Source of the DNA: Pseudarthrobacter defluvii
GTDB taxonomy: Bacteria > Actinomycetota > Actinomycetes > Actinomycetales > Micrococcaceae
Direction: 5' to 3'
Assembly: GCF_030816725.1 (NCBI RefSeq)
Contig: NZ_JAUSYG010000001.1
Span: 3,038,001 to 3,102,000 of the forward strand
DNA: 64,000 nt
Of the stretch, positions 9,189 to 18,985 are shown piece after piece; position 1 is the stretch's first letter, and each line of letters begins with the position of its first letter. The position numbers and the translations under genes were made by a program. The notes beneath the pieces are model-generated. The model did not search any database. It was given only the letters and a program-made list of their open reading frames with translations, and had not been told where the DNA came from.

Positions 9189-9768
9189 AGAGTCCCATGC
9201 TAACCACGGGGAAGGTGGCCCTGTAGTTCTTCAGAACCGTTTCGGCCTCATCCAGGCTTTCCGGAGCGACGTCGTGGGCGATGGTGACATGCGGATGGTA
9301 GGCAAATGGCAGATCCCGGTGGAGCGGGCCCTGCTGAAGCTTGCGGTGCAGGTCCACGCACTGATCGAAGCCGGCCTCAACGTTGATGAAGACCACGGGT
9401 GAAACGGGCCGGAAGGTCCCGGTTCCGGCGATGGTGACCATGAAAGGGCTCTGGCACCGGGCCACCTCGCGGACATGCCGTCGCGTGGCTTCCCAGTCCT
9501 GGGTGGGGGTGGTGGTGACAAGGGTGATGTGCGCCGGCACCACATCGGCCATGGGGTCACCAAAGGAAGCCCGCCAGCGCTGCAGTTCCCCGGCTATCTC
9601 AGCCGGGAAACCCAGGATTACGCCGACGCTGATTTCTTCGCTCCCGGCATCACTATGTCGTGCCGCGGCATCCTTGCCGGATTGGTCTCCGAACCGGTCG
9701 GCCAGGGTCCGCTCCACCTGGCCGGTGGAGCAGGCACCTCCCCTGGCGGTGACGTTTCTCGAAGACAT
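9064..9768 (-). CDS. 2'-5' RNA ligase / cyclic phosphodiesterase superfamily protein
   Basis: A 234-residue member of the 2H phosphoesterase superfamily. The two defining HxT signatures are visible as HITLVTTT and HVTIAHD, spaced as in LigT-like proteins, so the active site looks intact. Such proteins act on 2',3'-cyclic or 2'-5' linked nucleotide substrates; the physiological substrate here is unknown. The first 45 residues are polar and outside the domain, so the true start could be later than 9768. It begins four bases after the trpS stop, which points to one operon. Confidence 0.85.
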   Translation of the reverse strand: MSSRNVTARGGACSTGQVERTLADRFGDQSGKDAAARHSDAGSEEISVGVILGFPAEIAGELQRWRASFGDPMADVVPAHITLVTTTPTQDWEATRRHVREVARCQSPFMVTIAGTGTFRPVSPVVFINVEAGFDQCVDLHRKLQQGPLHRDLPFAYHPHVTIAHDVAPESLDEAETVLKNYRATFPVVSMGLYEHDADGIWQLREELDFGTETDNHGRTRFTDADADAPTEAG

Positions 9769-9772
9769 GGCG

Positions 9773-10816
9773 CTAGCGGACTCCTGCGAGGCTCAGCGAC
9801 GGCAGGAAGCCCATGCGCTGGTACACCTGGCCAAGCGTGGCAGAGGCGATCTCCCTGGCCCGCTCCGCACCAAGGGCCAGCAGCCGGTCGAGTTCGGCGG
9901 GATCGGCCATCAGCTCGTTGGTCCGGTTCCGGAGCGGGGTGATGAAGTCCACCACCACTTCGGCGAGGTCCACTTTGAGGTGGCCGTACATCTTGCCCTG
10001 GTACTCGGCTTCGAGCTCCGCCACTGTCTTGCCGGTAAGGGATGAGTAGATGGTCAGCAGGTTGGACACCCCGGGCTTCTCCTCGGGATCGAAGCGGATG
10101 TCCGTGCCGGCGTCGGTCACGGCAGACTTGATGCGCTTGGCCGCGATCTTGGGATCCTCCAGGAGCTGGATGGCACCGTTGGGGGACTCCCCCGTCTTGG
10201 ACATCTTGGCGCTGGGATTCTGAAGGTCGTAGATCTTGGCGCTTTCCTTGACGATCGTGGCCTCGGGAACCGTGAACGTGTGGCCAAACCGGGTGTTGAA
10301 CCGCTGGGCCAGGTTCCGGGTCAGTTCCAGGTGCTGGCGCTGGTCCTCGCCCACGGGCACCAGGTCGCTCTGGTACAGCAGGATATCCGCGGCCATCAGC
10401 GTGGGGTACGCGAACAGGCCCAAGGTGGCGGCGTCTGCCCCGGACTTCTGGGTCTTGTCCTTGAACTGCGTCATCCGCGAGGCCTCGCCGAAGCCGGTGA
10501 TGCAGTTCAGCGCCCAGGCGAGCTGTGCGTGCTCGGGAACGTGGGACTGGACAAAAAAGATGCTCTTGTCGGGGTCGATCCCGGCAGCGATGTACTGGGC
10601 CGCCACGATGCGCGTGCGCTTTGCCAGTTCCGCGGGGTCGAAGTCCACCGTGATGGCGTGCAGGTCCGGGATGAAGAAGACGGCGTCGTATTCAGCCTGC
10701 ATGTCCACCCAATTGCGCACGGCACCGATGTAATTGCCCAGGTGCAGGGAATCGGCGGTGGGCTTGGCGCCGGAAAGAATGCGCTTCTTGGCGGTGGGGG
10801 CAATCTGGGTGGTCAT
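9773..10816 (-). CDS. trpS: Tryptophan--tRNA ligase
   Basis: A 347-residue class I aminoacyl-tRNA synthetase that charges tRNA-Trp. The ATP-binding signatures are present: [12 protein letters not shown] corresponds to the HIGH motif and [12 protein letters not shown] to the KMSKS loop. The length is normal for bacterial TrpRS. It lies 16 bases downstream of xthA on the same strand and is followed immediately by the 2'-5' ligase-like gene and the YihY gene, a compact minus-strand run. Confidence 0.96.
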   Translation of the reverse strand: MTTQIAPTAKKRILSGAKPTADSLHLGNYIGAVRNWVDMQAEYDAVFFIPDLHAITVDFDPAELAKRTRIVAAQYIAAGIDPDKSIFFVQSHVPEHAQLAWALNCITGFGEASRMTQFKDKTQKSGADAATLGLFAYPTLMAADILLYQSDLVPVGEDQRQHLELTRNLAQRFNTRFGHTFTVPEATIVKESAKIYDLQNPSAKMSKTGESPNGAIQLLEDPKIAAKRIKSAVTDAGTDIRFDPEEKPGVSNLLTIYSSLTGKTVAELEAEYQGKMYGHLKVDLAEVVVDFITPLRNRTNELMADPAELDRLLALGAERAREIASATLGQVYQRMGFLPSLSLAGVR

Positions 10817-10832
10817 GGAAAACTTTCGGGGC

Positions 10833-11675
10833 TTAGAGCTGGTAGTCCACTACCAGCGGGGAGTGGTCGGAGAAACGGGTGTCCCAGGTGGCTGCGCGGT
10901 CCACAACGGCCGAAATGGCGGACGCCGCCAGTTCAGGGGTGGCCATGTGGTAGTCGATGCGCCAGCCGGTGTCGTTGTCGAACGCTTTGCCACGCCAGGA
11001 CCACCACGTGTACGGTCCGTCGACGTCGCCGGCGAGCTTCCGGTGGACGTCATGCCAGCCGATTTCCTCGCCGAAGAAGCGGTCGAAGTAGGCGCGTTCC
11101 TCCGGCAGGTGCCCGGCTTTCTTGAGGTTGCCCTTGGAGTTCCGGATGTCCCGGGGCGTGTGGGCAACGTTCAGGTCCCCTACTACCAGGGCGTGGTCGC
11201 TGTGCTTGGTCAGCTCGGGAAGCCGGGTGTGCATGGCGTCCAGGAAGCGGTACTTGTCGTCCTGCTTGGGGGTCCCTACTTCACCCGAATGCACGTAGGC
11301 GCTGGCGACGGTGAGCTGGACGGGGTTGCCCGCAGCGTCAGGGACACGGAAATCGGCTTCCACCCAGCGCCCGGCGGTGGCGAAGTAGTCGTCCCCGATG
11401 CCGTTCCTGGTTTCCAGTGGTTCCTGGCGGGAAGCGATGGCGACGCCGGCACGGCCTTTTGCTTCGGCCTCGGCGTGCAGGATATGCCAGCCATCTCCCA
11501 GCAGCTCCCGGACGATGGCGTCAGGGGCGCGCACTTCCTGCAGGCAAAGGATGTCCACTCCGCGAGGTTCCAGCCACGCCGCCATACCGTTTTTGTAGGC
11601 AGCCCGGAGGCCATTGACGTTGACGGATGCGATGCGGAGGTGGTCCTTGTTCAATGCCGAGCTCACCCGCTCCAC
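10833..11675 (-). CDS. xthA: Exodeoxyribonuclease III (AP endonuclease family)
   Basis: A 280-residue protein of the exonuclease III family, which cleaves abasic sites and trims 3' ends in base excision repair. Motifs seen are [19 protein letters not shown] (metal-binding glutamate), [11 protein letters not shown] (catalytic region) and a C-terminal SDHSPLVV with the catalytic Asp-His pair. The start is one base after the stop of the upstream membrane protein gene. The conserved sequence begins [10 protein letters not shown] at residue 13, so a slightly later start cannot be excluded. Confidence 0.94.
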   Translation of the reverse strand: MERVSSALNKDHLRIASVNVNGLRAAYKNGMAAWLEPRGVDILCLQEVRAPDAIVRELLGDGWHILHAEAEAKGRAGVAIASRQEPLETRNGIGDDYFATAGRWVEADFRVPDAAGNPVQLTVASAYVHSGEVGTPKQDDKYRFLDAMHTRLPELTKHSDHALVVGDLNVAHTPRDIRNSKGNLKKAGHLPEERAYFDRFFGEEIGWHDVHRKLAGDVDGPYTWWSWRGKAFDNDTGWRIDYHMATPELAASAISAVVDRAATWDTRFSDHSPLVVDYQL

Positions 11676-11676
11676 T

Positions 11677-12183
11677 CTAGTCGATGATGGTTCCGGTCAC
11701 CGGCTCCCCGCTGCCGCCGGAGGACTTGATCATGTCCCGGGCGTTGGTGGCTGTGATCTCGATGGTCTCGAGGGCGCGGTTGATGGTGTCCTGGTTGGCG
11801 GCGGCGCCCTTGGCGCGCTCCTCCTCCACCACGCGGATCTGTACCTGGACGATCTTGAAGGAGTGGTCCAGCTTCAGGTCGCGGACCTCGTCGGCGTCGG
11901 AGCGTTCGTAGACGACGCGCGTCCCGCCCTGGTCAGTGGAGGCATGAGCCGGCACGCGGCCGGTTGCCGTATTGAAGGCGCTCTGGGCCTCGGACAGCTT
12001 CGCCCCGGCCTTCTTTGCCGCCCGCTGGATGCTGAAGACGACGAAGGCAGCCAGCGCCAGCCAGAAGGCGGCGATGATGGCCACGACCCAGCCCACGACG
12101 TCGTTCTGGTTTGCAGCGAAGATGACCGCGACGACGAAGGCCGTCACCAGGACCATCAGGCCCGGCCCGCTGATCCGGAACAT
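11677..12183 (-). CDS. Unrecognised two-TM membrane protein
   Basis: A 168-residue protein with two adjacent membrane segments near the N terminus (FRISGPGLMVLVTAF onward and VVGWVVAIIAAFW onward), followed by a charged cytoplasmic tail of about 110 residues that is likely helical (QRAAKKAGAKLSEAQ, VQIRVVEEERAKG). I do not recognise a characterised family. ATG at 12183 is preferred because AGGGGCGG stands seven bases upstream; a longer frame from 12240 has no ribosome binding site. It precedes xthA with a single-base gap, so it is probably the first gene of the xthA-trpS run. Confidence 0.7.
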   Translation of the reverse strand: MFRISGPGLMVLVTAFVVAVIFAANQNDVVGWVVAIIAAFWLALAAFVVFSIQRAAKKAGAKLSEAQSAFNTATGRVPAHASTDQGGTRVVYERSDADEVRDLKLDHSFKIVQVQIRVVEEERAKGAAANQDTINRALETIEITATNARDMIKSSGGSGEPVTGTIID

Positions 12184-12302
12184 CGAAAAACCGCCCCTGG
12201 CGGGTTTGGAGGATGACGAGGAGCTGCCCAAAGTTCGCATGCAGCCATTGTCTCAAACGGCGGACTGTGCTCCTGCCGCCTTCCACCCCCGGCGAACACC
12301 CG

Positions 12303-13115
12303 CTACTTCAGGAACAGGCTCCGCAGCCGCAAAGTGGTCAGCAGCATGCCGACGGCGGTCATCAGCAGGTAGTAGCCGACGTGCAGCGGCGTGGCCACGG
12401 TGAAGCTCCCGACGCTGATCTGCCGCAGCAGCTCCACCCCGTGCCACAGCGGCATGGCCTGGATAAACCACTGAATGGGCTCCGGGTACACGCTCAGGGG
12501 GTAGAAGGTGGCGCTGAACAGGAACATCGGCAGCAGGATGAAGTTGATCCAGTCCATTTGCTGGAAGGTCTTGAGGAAGCTGGTGATGCCCATGCCCAGG
12601 CTGGCGAACCCGAAGGCAATGAGCACAGACGCCGGGATCATCAGCAGTGCCCAGGGCGTGGTGATCAGGCCCATGACGCCCATGACCGCCGTGAACCCGG
12701 TGGCGTACAACATCCCGCGCAGCAGGGCCAGGAAGATCTCCCCCAGCGCAACGTCCAGCGGGCCCAGCGAGGTGTAGAGCATGCCCTGGTAAAGCTTGGC
12801 GAAGTTCATCTTGAAGAAGACGTTCCATGTGGAGTCGTACACCGCACCGTTCATGGCCGAGACGGCGAGCAGGGCCGGCGCAATGTAGGCCGCGTAGCTG
12901 ATGGTCTGCCCGTCCGGTCCCGCCACGTCGCCCACGATCGCCCCGAGGCCTACTCCCATCGAGATGAGGAACAGGACGGGCTCGAAGAACCCGGACACCA
13001 TCACCAGCCAGTTGCTGCTGCGGGTGGCCATGAGTCCGCGGGAAATGACCGCCTTGGCGTTGCGGGAGTACAGCGGCCCAAAAGTCCGGCCGCGGGCCTG
13101 TTCCGGGGCCCTCAC
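12303..13115 (-). CDS. ABC-2 type exporter permease (second)
   Basis: A 270-residue permease of the ABC-2/DrrB-like family with about six membrane segments and the LLPMFLFSATFYPLSVYPEPIQW signature region typical of NodJ/DrrB proteins. The GTG start at 13113-13115 overlaps the TGA stop of the preceding permease (GTGA), so translation is coupled. A much longer open frame reaches 13883, but its upstream part is the shadow of the other permease. With the partner permease and the ATPase upstream it forms a heteromeric exporter, probably for a drug-like or lipid substrate; the substrate is not readable. Confidence 0.9.
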   Translation of the reverse strand: MRAPEQARGRTFGPLYSRNAKAVISRGLMATRSSNWLVMVSGFFEPVLFLISMGVGLGAIVGDVAGPDGQTISYAAYIAPALLAVSAMNGAVYDSTWNVFFKMNFAKLYQGMLYTSLGPLDVALGEIFLALLRGMLYATGFTAVMGVMGLITTPWALLMIPASVLIAFGFASLGMGITSFLKTFQQMDWINFILLPMFLFSATFYPLSVYPEPIQWFIQAMPLWHGVELLRQISVGSFTVATPLHVGYYLLMTAVGMLLTTLRLRSLFLK

Positions 13116-14002
13116 TTGCCCAGCCTCAGGGCAAAGCGGCGCCGTGTCAGGATCCAGCCCAGGACAGCCAGACCAACCAGGACGGCGACGTGGAGAACCG
13201 TGAGGAGCAGCGGCTCCCGGTATCCAAAGCTGAACACCCGGCCCAGCTCCGTCCCGTGCCAGATGGGCGAAATCCAGCCCACCCAGCGGACGGCCAAGGG
13301 CAGGTTGTCCAGGGGGAAGAACGTGCCGGAGAACAGGAACAACGGCATGACGATGAACCGCATCACCAGCGCGAACTGTCCTTTGTCCTCGGTGATGGAG
13401 GCGGAGTACGCCATCAGTGGCAGCCCAAAGGCCAGCCCCGTCAGGGTGGCCACCAGGATGCCCGCCCAGCCCCAGCCCGACGGGGAGGCGCCGAACAGTG
13501 CCACTGCGGCGAAGTAGATGGCTGACTGCAGCAGCAGGCGCAGCGTCACGGCGATGATCTGCCCTGCGGCGATCTGCTGCGGCGACAGCGGGGATGCGTG
13601 CGGGCCGTAGTAGATCCGCCGCCACTTGAAGCCGTCCATGACGGGAAACGTGAACTCGTTCGCCGCCGTCATCACGGCGGCGGACACCAGCAGCGCCGGG
13701 GCAATGAAGGCCAGGTAGGAAACTCCGCCGAAAGCTTCGCTGCCCGTGTCCACGAGGGTGGCAAGCCCCACGCCCATGGCAAAGAGGTACGCCACCGGCT
13801 GGCCCACGCTGTACATCAGGATGGACCAGCTGTAGCCCTTCATCACCCGGAGTACCTGCTCCGCGTAGTAGAAAGCACCCCACCGGCGCGCCCTTGCAGC
13901 CGAAACTTCCGGCGCATGCGCACGCAGGCCGGAGCTCGAACGGGTCCCCGCGGATCCTTCGGTTAAACCGCGTGGTTCCGTCAATCCCCCCGGTTCAGTC
14001 AA
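13112..14002 (-). CDS. ABC-2 type exporter permease (first)
   Basis: A 296-residue ABC-2 permease with about six membrane segments. The hallmark FIVMPLFLFSGTFFPLDNLPLA region near the fifth segment matches DrrB/NodJ proteins and parallels the downstream partner permease. The first 40 residues are polar, with a short imperfect duplication (GLTEPRGLTEG). Its start overlaps the end of the ATPase gene by eight bases and its stop overlaps the start of the second permease, so the three genes are a tightly coupled operon. Confidence 0.91.
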   Translation of the reverse strand: MTEPGGLTEPRGLTEGSAGTRSSSGLRAHAPEVSAARARRWGAFYYAEQVLRVMKGYSWSILMYSVGQPVAYLFAMGVGLATLVDTGSEAFGGVSYLAFIAPALLVSAAVMTAANEFTFPVMDGFKWRRIYYGPHASPLSPQQIAAGQIIAVTLRLLLQSAIYFAAVALFGASPSGWGWAGILVATLTGLAFGLPLMAYSASITEDKGQFALVMRFIVMPLFLFSGTFFPLDNLPLAVRWVGWISPIWHGTELGRVFSFGYREPLLLTVLHVAVLVGLAVLGWILTRRRFALRLGK

Positions 14003-14969
14003 CGAGGCTCCGCCCGGTGAGCCGGAGGAACACGTCCTCCAGCGACGACCTGCGGACCAGTGATGTCAGCGGCCTCAGGCCGCGGGCCGATACCTGCTCA
14101 AGGGCTGACTCGCCGTCGTGCGCGTACATCAGCACCCGGTCCGGCAGCACCTCAAGGCGTTCCCCGATGCCCTCCAGCTGGGCTCCGATGGTGGCGTTCC
14201 GTTCCGACCCAAAACGCAGCTCCACCACCTCACGCGTGGAATGTTCGCGGATCAGCTGCGCGGGCGAGCCCTCGGCCATGATCCGGCCCTTGTCCACCAC
14301 GATCAGCCGGTCGCAGAGCTGCTCGGCCTCGTCCATGTAGTGGGTGGTGAGGATCAGCGTGACGCCCTGCTCCTTGAGTCGGAACAGCCGGTCCCAGAGA
14401 ATGTGCCGCGCCTGCGGGTCAAGGCCCGTGGTGGGTTCGTCCAGCAGCAGGATCCGTGGTTCGTTGATCAGGGACCGGGCAATGGTGAGGCGGCGCTTCA
14501 TGCCGCCGGAGAGCGCGTCCACTTTGGATTTGGCCTTGTCCGTCAACTGCGCGAACTCCAGCAGCTCGTCCGCCTTGGGCTTGAGGTAACTCATGGGCAG
14601 GCCGAAGTAGCGGCCGTAGACCAGGAGGTTGTCGCGGACGCGCAGTTCCTCGTCCAGGTTGTCCTGCTGCGGCACCACGCCCAGGTGCGCACGCACCTCA
14701 GGCCCGTGCGTGTCCGGGTCCAGGCCCATGATGCTCAGCCGGCCGGACGATCGCCGCGTGACACCGCCGATCATTTTCATGGTGGTGGATTTGCCCGCAC
14801 CGTTGGGCCCCAGCAGCCCGAAGGACTCCCCCGCGGGCACGGCGAAGGAGATGCCGTCCACGGCGGCGACGTCGCCGTAGGTCTTGGTGAGGTTTTCGGC
14901 GGAGATGACGGTGCCGGACGGCGGGCCCTGGGTCAGGGTGCCGGAGGGCGTCAGGGCATGGTTGTGCAC
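13995..14969 (-). CDS. ABC-2 exporter ATP-binding protein (DrrA/NodI-like)
   Basis: A 324-residue cytoplasmic ATPase. Walker A is GPNGAGKST, the Q-loop VVPQQDNLD, the signature LSGGMKRRL, Walker B ILLLDEPTTGLD, and the H-loop TTHYMDEAE. A C-terminal extension of about 90 residues (EVVELRFGSE onward) resembles the regulatory tail of DrrA-type exporters. It is the first gene of the three-gene exporter operon, pairing with two distinct permeases rather than one. An antibiotic or toxic-metabolite export role is the family norm and is inferred, not shown. Confidence 0.94.
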   Translation of the reverse strand: MHNHALTPSGTLTQGPPSGTVISAENLTKTYGDVAAVDGISFAVPAGESFGLLGPNGAGKSTTMKMIGGVTRRSSGRLSIMGLDPDTHGPEVRAHLGVVPQQDNLDEELRVRDNLLVYGRYFGLPMSYLKPKADELLEFAQLTDKAKSKVDALSGGMKRRLTIARSLINEPRILLLDEPTTGLDPQARHILWDRLFRLKEQGVTLILTTHYMDEAEQLCDRLIVVDKGRIMAEGSPAQLIREHSTREVVELRFGSERNATIGAQLEGIGERLEVLPDRVLMYAHDGESALEQVSARGLRPLTSLVRRSSLEDVFLRLTGRSLVD

Positions 14970-15033
14970 CTGTGCAGACTAGTGGAGGCGGAGCACATGT
15001 GGAAGGGCGCTTGCACTTCCGTCATTAAACGGC

Positions 15034-15081
15034 CGACGGCGGCACCGCGCCTTTCGTGCGAAAGGCGCCATGCCGCCGTCG
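15034..15081. terminator. GC-rich hairpin after folD
   Basis: Arms CGACGGCGGCA and GCCGCCGTCG close an inner GCGCCTTTC/GAAAGGCGC stem with a short loop. It lies 18 bases beyond the folD stop and is most simply the end of the glyA-folD transcript. It shares its arms with hairpins at 3236, 42379 and 43713. Confidence 0.7.
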
Positions 15082-15098
15082 TACTTCTGTTGGGAGCG

Positions 15099-16001
15099 TT
15101 ACTGCGCGATGCCCGCCGCGCGTTCCGCAGCCTCCACCACATTGGTCATCAGCAGCGCCACCGTCATGGGGCCCACCCCGCCCGGGTTCGGCGAAATCCA
15201 GCCCGCCACCTCGGCGGCGGCGGGATCGATGTCGCCATAGACGCGGCTCTTGCCGGTCTCCGGATCGGTCTCGCGGGTGACGCCGACGTCCAGCAAAGCG
15301 GCACCGGGCTTCACGTCCGTGGCCTTGACGATGTGCTTCACGCCCGCTGCACCCACAATGACGTCCGCCTGCCGCAGCAGGTCCGACAGGTTGGTGGTGC
15401 CGGTGTGGGTCAGGGTCACGGTGGCGTTGACGTCCCGTCGCGTGAGCAGCAGGCCGATCGAGCGGCCGATCGTGACGCCGCGGCCCACCACCACAACGTG
15501 CTTGCCGGCCAGGCTGTACCCGTTGCGCTCCAGCAGCTCGATGACACCCCGCGGGGTGCACGGCAGCGGCGTGGTGATCTTGTTGTTGACGTTCAGCACC
15601 AGCCGGCCAAGGTTGGTGGGGTGCAGCCCGTCCGCGTCCTTGGCCGGGTCGATCCGCTCCAGGATGGCGTCCGTGTCCAAGTGCTTGGGCAGCGGCAGCT
15701 GGACAATGTAGCCGTGGCAGGCGGGGTCCGCATTGAGTTCGTCAATGAGGCCCTCCACCTGTTCCTGGGTGGCGTCGGCCGGAAGCTCGCGCTGGATGGA
15801 GTTCATCCCGATCTGCACGGACTGCTTGTGCTTCATGGAGACGTACAGCTGCGAGGCGGGGTCGGCGCCCACCAGCACAGTGGCGATGCCGGGAGTGACG
15901 CCCTTGGCCTTGAGTGCGGCCACGCGTTCGGTCAGCTCGGCCTTGATGGCGGCAGCGGTGGCCTTGCCGTCAAGGATCTGTGCGGTTGTGGTTTCAGTCA
16001 T
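15099..16001 (-). CDS. folD: Bifunctional methylenetetrahydrofolate dehydrogenase/cyclohydrolase
   Basis: A 300-residue enzyme that interconverts 5,10-methylene-, methenyl- and 10-formyl-tetrahydrofolate, supplying formyl groups for purine synthesis. The catalytic [16 protein letters not shown] segment carries the conserved Tyr and Lys, and [16 protein letters not shown] is the NADP-binding region (slightly unusual, with [10 protein letters not shown] where GRSxxVGxP is common). It starts three bases after the glyA stop, so it shares the glyA transcript and the ZTP riboswitch upstream. Confidence 0.96.
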   Translation of the reverse strand: MTETTTAQILDGKATAAAIKAELTERVAALKAKGVTPGIATVLVGADPASQLYVSMKHKQSVQIGMNSIQRELPADATQEQVEGLIDELNADPACHGYIVQLPLPKHLDTDAILERIDPAKDADGLHPTNLGRLVLNVNNKITTPLPCTPRGVIELLERNGYSLAGKHVVVVGRGVTIGRSIGLLLTRRDVNATVTLTHTGTTNLSDLLRQADVIVGAAGVKHIVKATDVKPGAALLDVGVTRETDPETGKSRVYGDIDPAAAEVAGWISPNPGGVGPMTVALLMTNVVEAAERAAGIAQ

Positions 16002-16004
16002 CGG

Positions 16005-17303
<1,299 letters not shown>

Positions 17304-17452
17304 GAAGAACTCCTGGCTAGGGATACGGGCACTGCTTAGGTCAGGCTACCGGCTGGCGAACTTTGGCACCGCGTTGATGACAGGGCGTGAAAGCCCGGCA
17401 TGGTGCTGCTGCTGACGCGGACAGCACCAATTTCCGGCAGAACATGACCCTC

Positions 17453-17527
17453 GGCCCAGGCGTACGATCCGTGGTCTTCGTGATTGCCGCTCCCTGGTGG
17501 TTAGCCACCCAACGCCAGTTGCGACCA
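17453..17527 (-). promoter_or_regulatory. ZTP riboswitch (pfl motif) in the glyA leader
   Basis: Read on the minus strand, the leader contains ACTGGCG, then a GGGTGG...CCACC helix, then AGGGAGCGGC, and after a variable linker CGCCTGGGCC. These are the conserved blocks of the pfl/ZTP riboswitch, in correct order. GTCGC just upstream pairs with GCGGC to close the first domain. The class is known to sit before glyA, folD and purine genes and to respond to ZTP/ZMP. A hairpin with arms GGTGCTG and CAGCACC at 17402-17428 lies between the aptamer and the glyA start and may be part of the expression platform; no T run is obvious. Confidence 0.88.
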
Positions 17528-17531
17528 TCCC

Positions 17532-17568
17532 AGCCTACCAAAACAGGCGCCCCGGGCGCGGGTAGGCT
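17532..17568. promoter_or_regulatory. Mirror-symmetric bidirectional promoter, purU / glyA
   Basis: AGCCTACC at 17532-17539 and GGTAGGCT at 17561-17568 are perfect reverse complements, so each strand carries a TAGGCT -10 element. The forward one ends seven bases before the purU GTG, implying a leaderless purU mRNA. The reverse one lies just ahead of the ZTP aptamer. Only 37 bp hold both cores, so the two polymerases must compete. Confidence 0.6.
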
Positions 17569-17575
17569 GTTACGC

Positions 17576-18436
17576 GTGAATGAAGAGCAGCTGAACCAAG
17601 CGTACGTCGTAACCCTTTCCTGCCCGGACCGACCCGGCATCGTCCACGCGGTGACCGGAGCGCTGCTGGCAACGGGGTGCAACATTACGGATTCGCAGCA
17701 GTACGGCAGCCCTTCGACCGGGAACTTCTTCATGCGCGTGGAGGTCACCACGGCCGCCGCGAAGTCGGATTTGCGTGCCGCGCTGGACCCCGTGGCGGAG
17801 GCTTTCTCGATGCAGTGGAACCTCAACACTGTCGGTGAGAAGGTCCGCACCCTGGTGATGGCCAGCACCTCGGCCCACTGCCTCAACGACCTGCTCTTCC
17901 AGCAGCGCTCCGGCACCCTCCCCATTGAGATCGCCGCCATCGTGTCCAACCACCAGGACCTGGCCGGGCTGGCCGAGTTCTACGGCATCCCCTTCCACTA
18001 CATCCCGGTGACCAAGGACACTAAGGAGCAGGCGGAGGACAAGCTGCGCGCCCTCATTGCCGGGCATGACATCGAACTGACCGTCCTGGCCCGCTACATG
18101 CAGATCCTTTCGGACGAACTGTGCACTGAGCTCACCGGCAAGGCGATCAACATCCACCACTCGTTCCTGCCGTCCTTCAAGGGCGCCAAGCCGTACCACC
18201 AGGCGCATGCCCGCGGCGTGAAATTGATCGGCGCCACCGCGCACTACGTGACGGCCGCCCTGGACGAGGGGCCGATCATCGAGCAGGAAGTCATCCGCGT
18301 GGACCACGCCCGGACCCCCGAGCAATTTGTGCAGATGGGCCGCGACGTGGAGGGCCGCACCCTGGTCCAGGCCGTGCAGTGGCATGCCGAGCACCGGGTG
18401 CTGCTGGACGGCAACCGGACGGTGGTCTTCAACTAG
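17576..18436 (+). CDS. purU: Formyltetrahydrofolate deformylase
   Basis: A 286-residue enzyme that hydrolyses 10-formyl-tetrahydrofolate to formate and tetrahydrofolate, balancing the one-carbon pool. An N-terminal ACT domain (residues about 8-80, VTLSCPDRPGIVHAVTGALL) is followed by a formyltransferase-like domain with INIHHSFLPSFKGAKPYHQA and the later TAHYVTAALDEGPII, giving the expected Asn-His-Asp set. GTG at 17576 is chosen because the conserved sequence begins there and TAGGCT lies seven bases upstream, suggesting a leaderless transcript with no Shine-Dalgarno. It is divergent from glyA-folD, so enzymes that make and that drain formyl-folate share one promoter region. Confidence 0.96.
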   Translation: MNEEQLNQAYVVTLSCPDRPGIVHAVTGALLATGCNITDSQQYGSPSTGNFFMRVEVTTAAAKSDLRAALDPVAEAFSMQWNLNTVGEKVRTLVMASTSAHCLNDLLFQQRSGTLPIEIAAIVSNHQDLAGLAEFYGIPFHYIPVTKDTKEQAEDKLRALIAGHDIELTVLARYMQILSDELCTELTGKAINIHHSFLPSFKGAKPYHQAHARGVKLIGATAHYVTAALDEGPIIEQEVIRVDHARTPEQFVQMGRDVEGRTLVQAVQWHAEHRVLLDGNRTVVFN

Positions 18437-18466
18437 TTGGGTGAGGGGGTGGCTTAGGGTGAACCC

Positions 18467-18985
18467 ATGGCTCCTCTTTACCCTTTCGCCGGCAACTCCC
18501 CGGCCGTCCATGAATCAGCGTTCGTAGCGCCGTCGGCCTCGATCATCGGCAACGCCACCCTCGGCCCGGACGCAAGCGCCTTCTACGGTGTGTCCGTGCG
18601 CGCCGACACCGCGGCCATCACCGTCGGTGCCGGCAGCAACCTGCAGGACAATGTGGTGCTGCACGCCGACCCCGGCTTCCCCTGCACGGTGGGCGCACGT
18701 GTCAGCGTGGGGCACGCCGCCGTCGTGCATGGCTGCACTGTGGAAGACGACTGCCTGATCGGCATGGGCGCCACCGTCCTCAACGGTGCGGTGATCGGCG
18801 CCGGCTCACTGGTGGCGGCCGGCGCCGTGGTTCTCGAAGGAACCGTGGTTCCGCCACGCTCACTGGTGGCGGGCGTGCCCGCCAAGGTGCGCCGCGAACT
18901 CACGGATGAAGAGTTCGACGGCGTCCGCGCCAATGCGACGCGCTACGTGGAGCTCGCGGCGAAACACCGCGAGCTCCATAGCTAG
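18467..18985 (+). CDS. Gamma-class carbonic anhydrase family protein
   Basis: A 172-residue left-handed beta-helix protein built from hexapeptide repeats (AFVAPSASIIGNATLGPDAS onward). The three metal-binding histidines of the gamma carbonic anhydrase/YrdA family appear in VVLHAD and VGHAAVVHG. Whether it is an active CO2 hydratase cannot be read; many relatives are uncharacterised. Its TAG stop overlaps the stop of the convergent monooxygenase gene within CTAG at 18982-18985. Confidence 0.9.
   Translation: MAPLYPFAGNSPAVHESAFVAPSASIIGNATLGPDASAFYGVSVRADTAAITVGAGSNLQDNVVLHADPGFPCTVGARVSVGHAAVVHGCTVEDDCLIGMGATVLNGAVIGAGSLVAAGAVVLEGTVVPPRSLVAGVPAKVRRELTDEEFDGVRANATRYVELAAKHRELHS

Noticed and set aside
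12303..13883. 526-codon fused permease
   Set aside because: Its upstream half is the shadow of the first ABC-2 permease; the real gene starts at GTG 13115.
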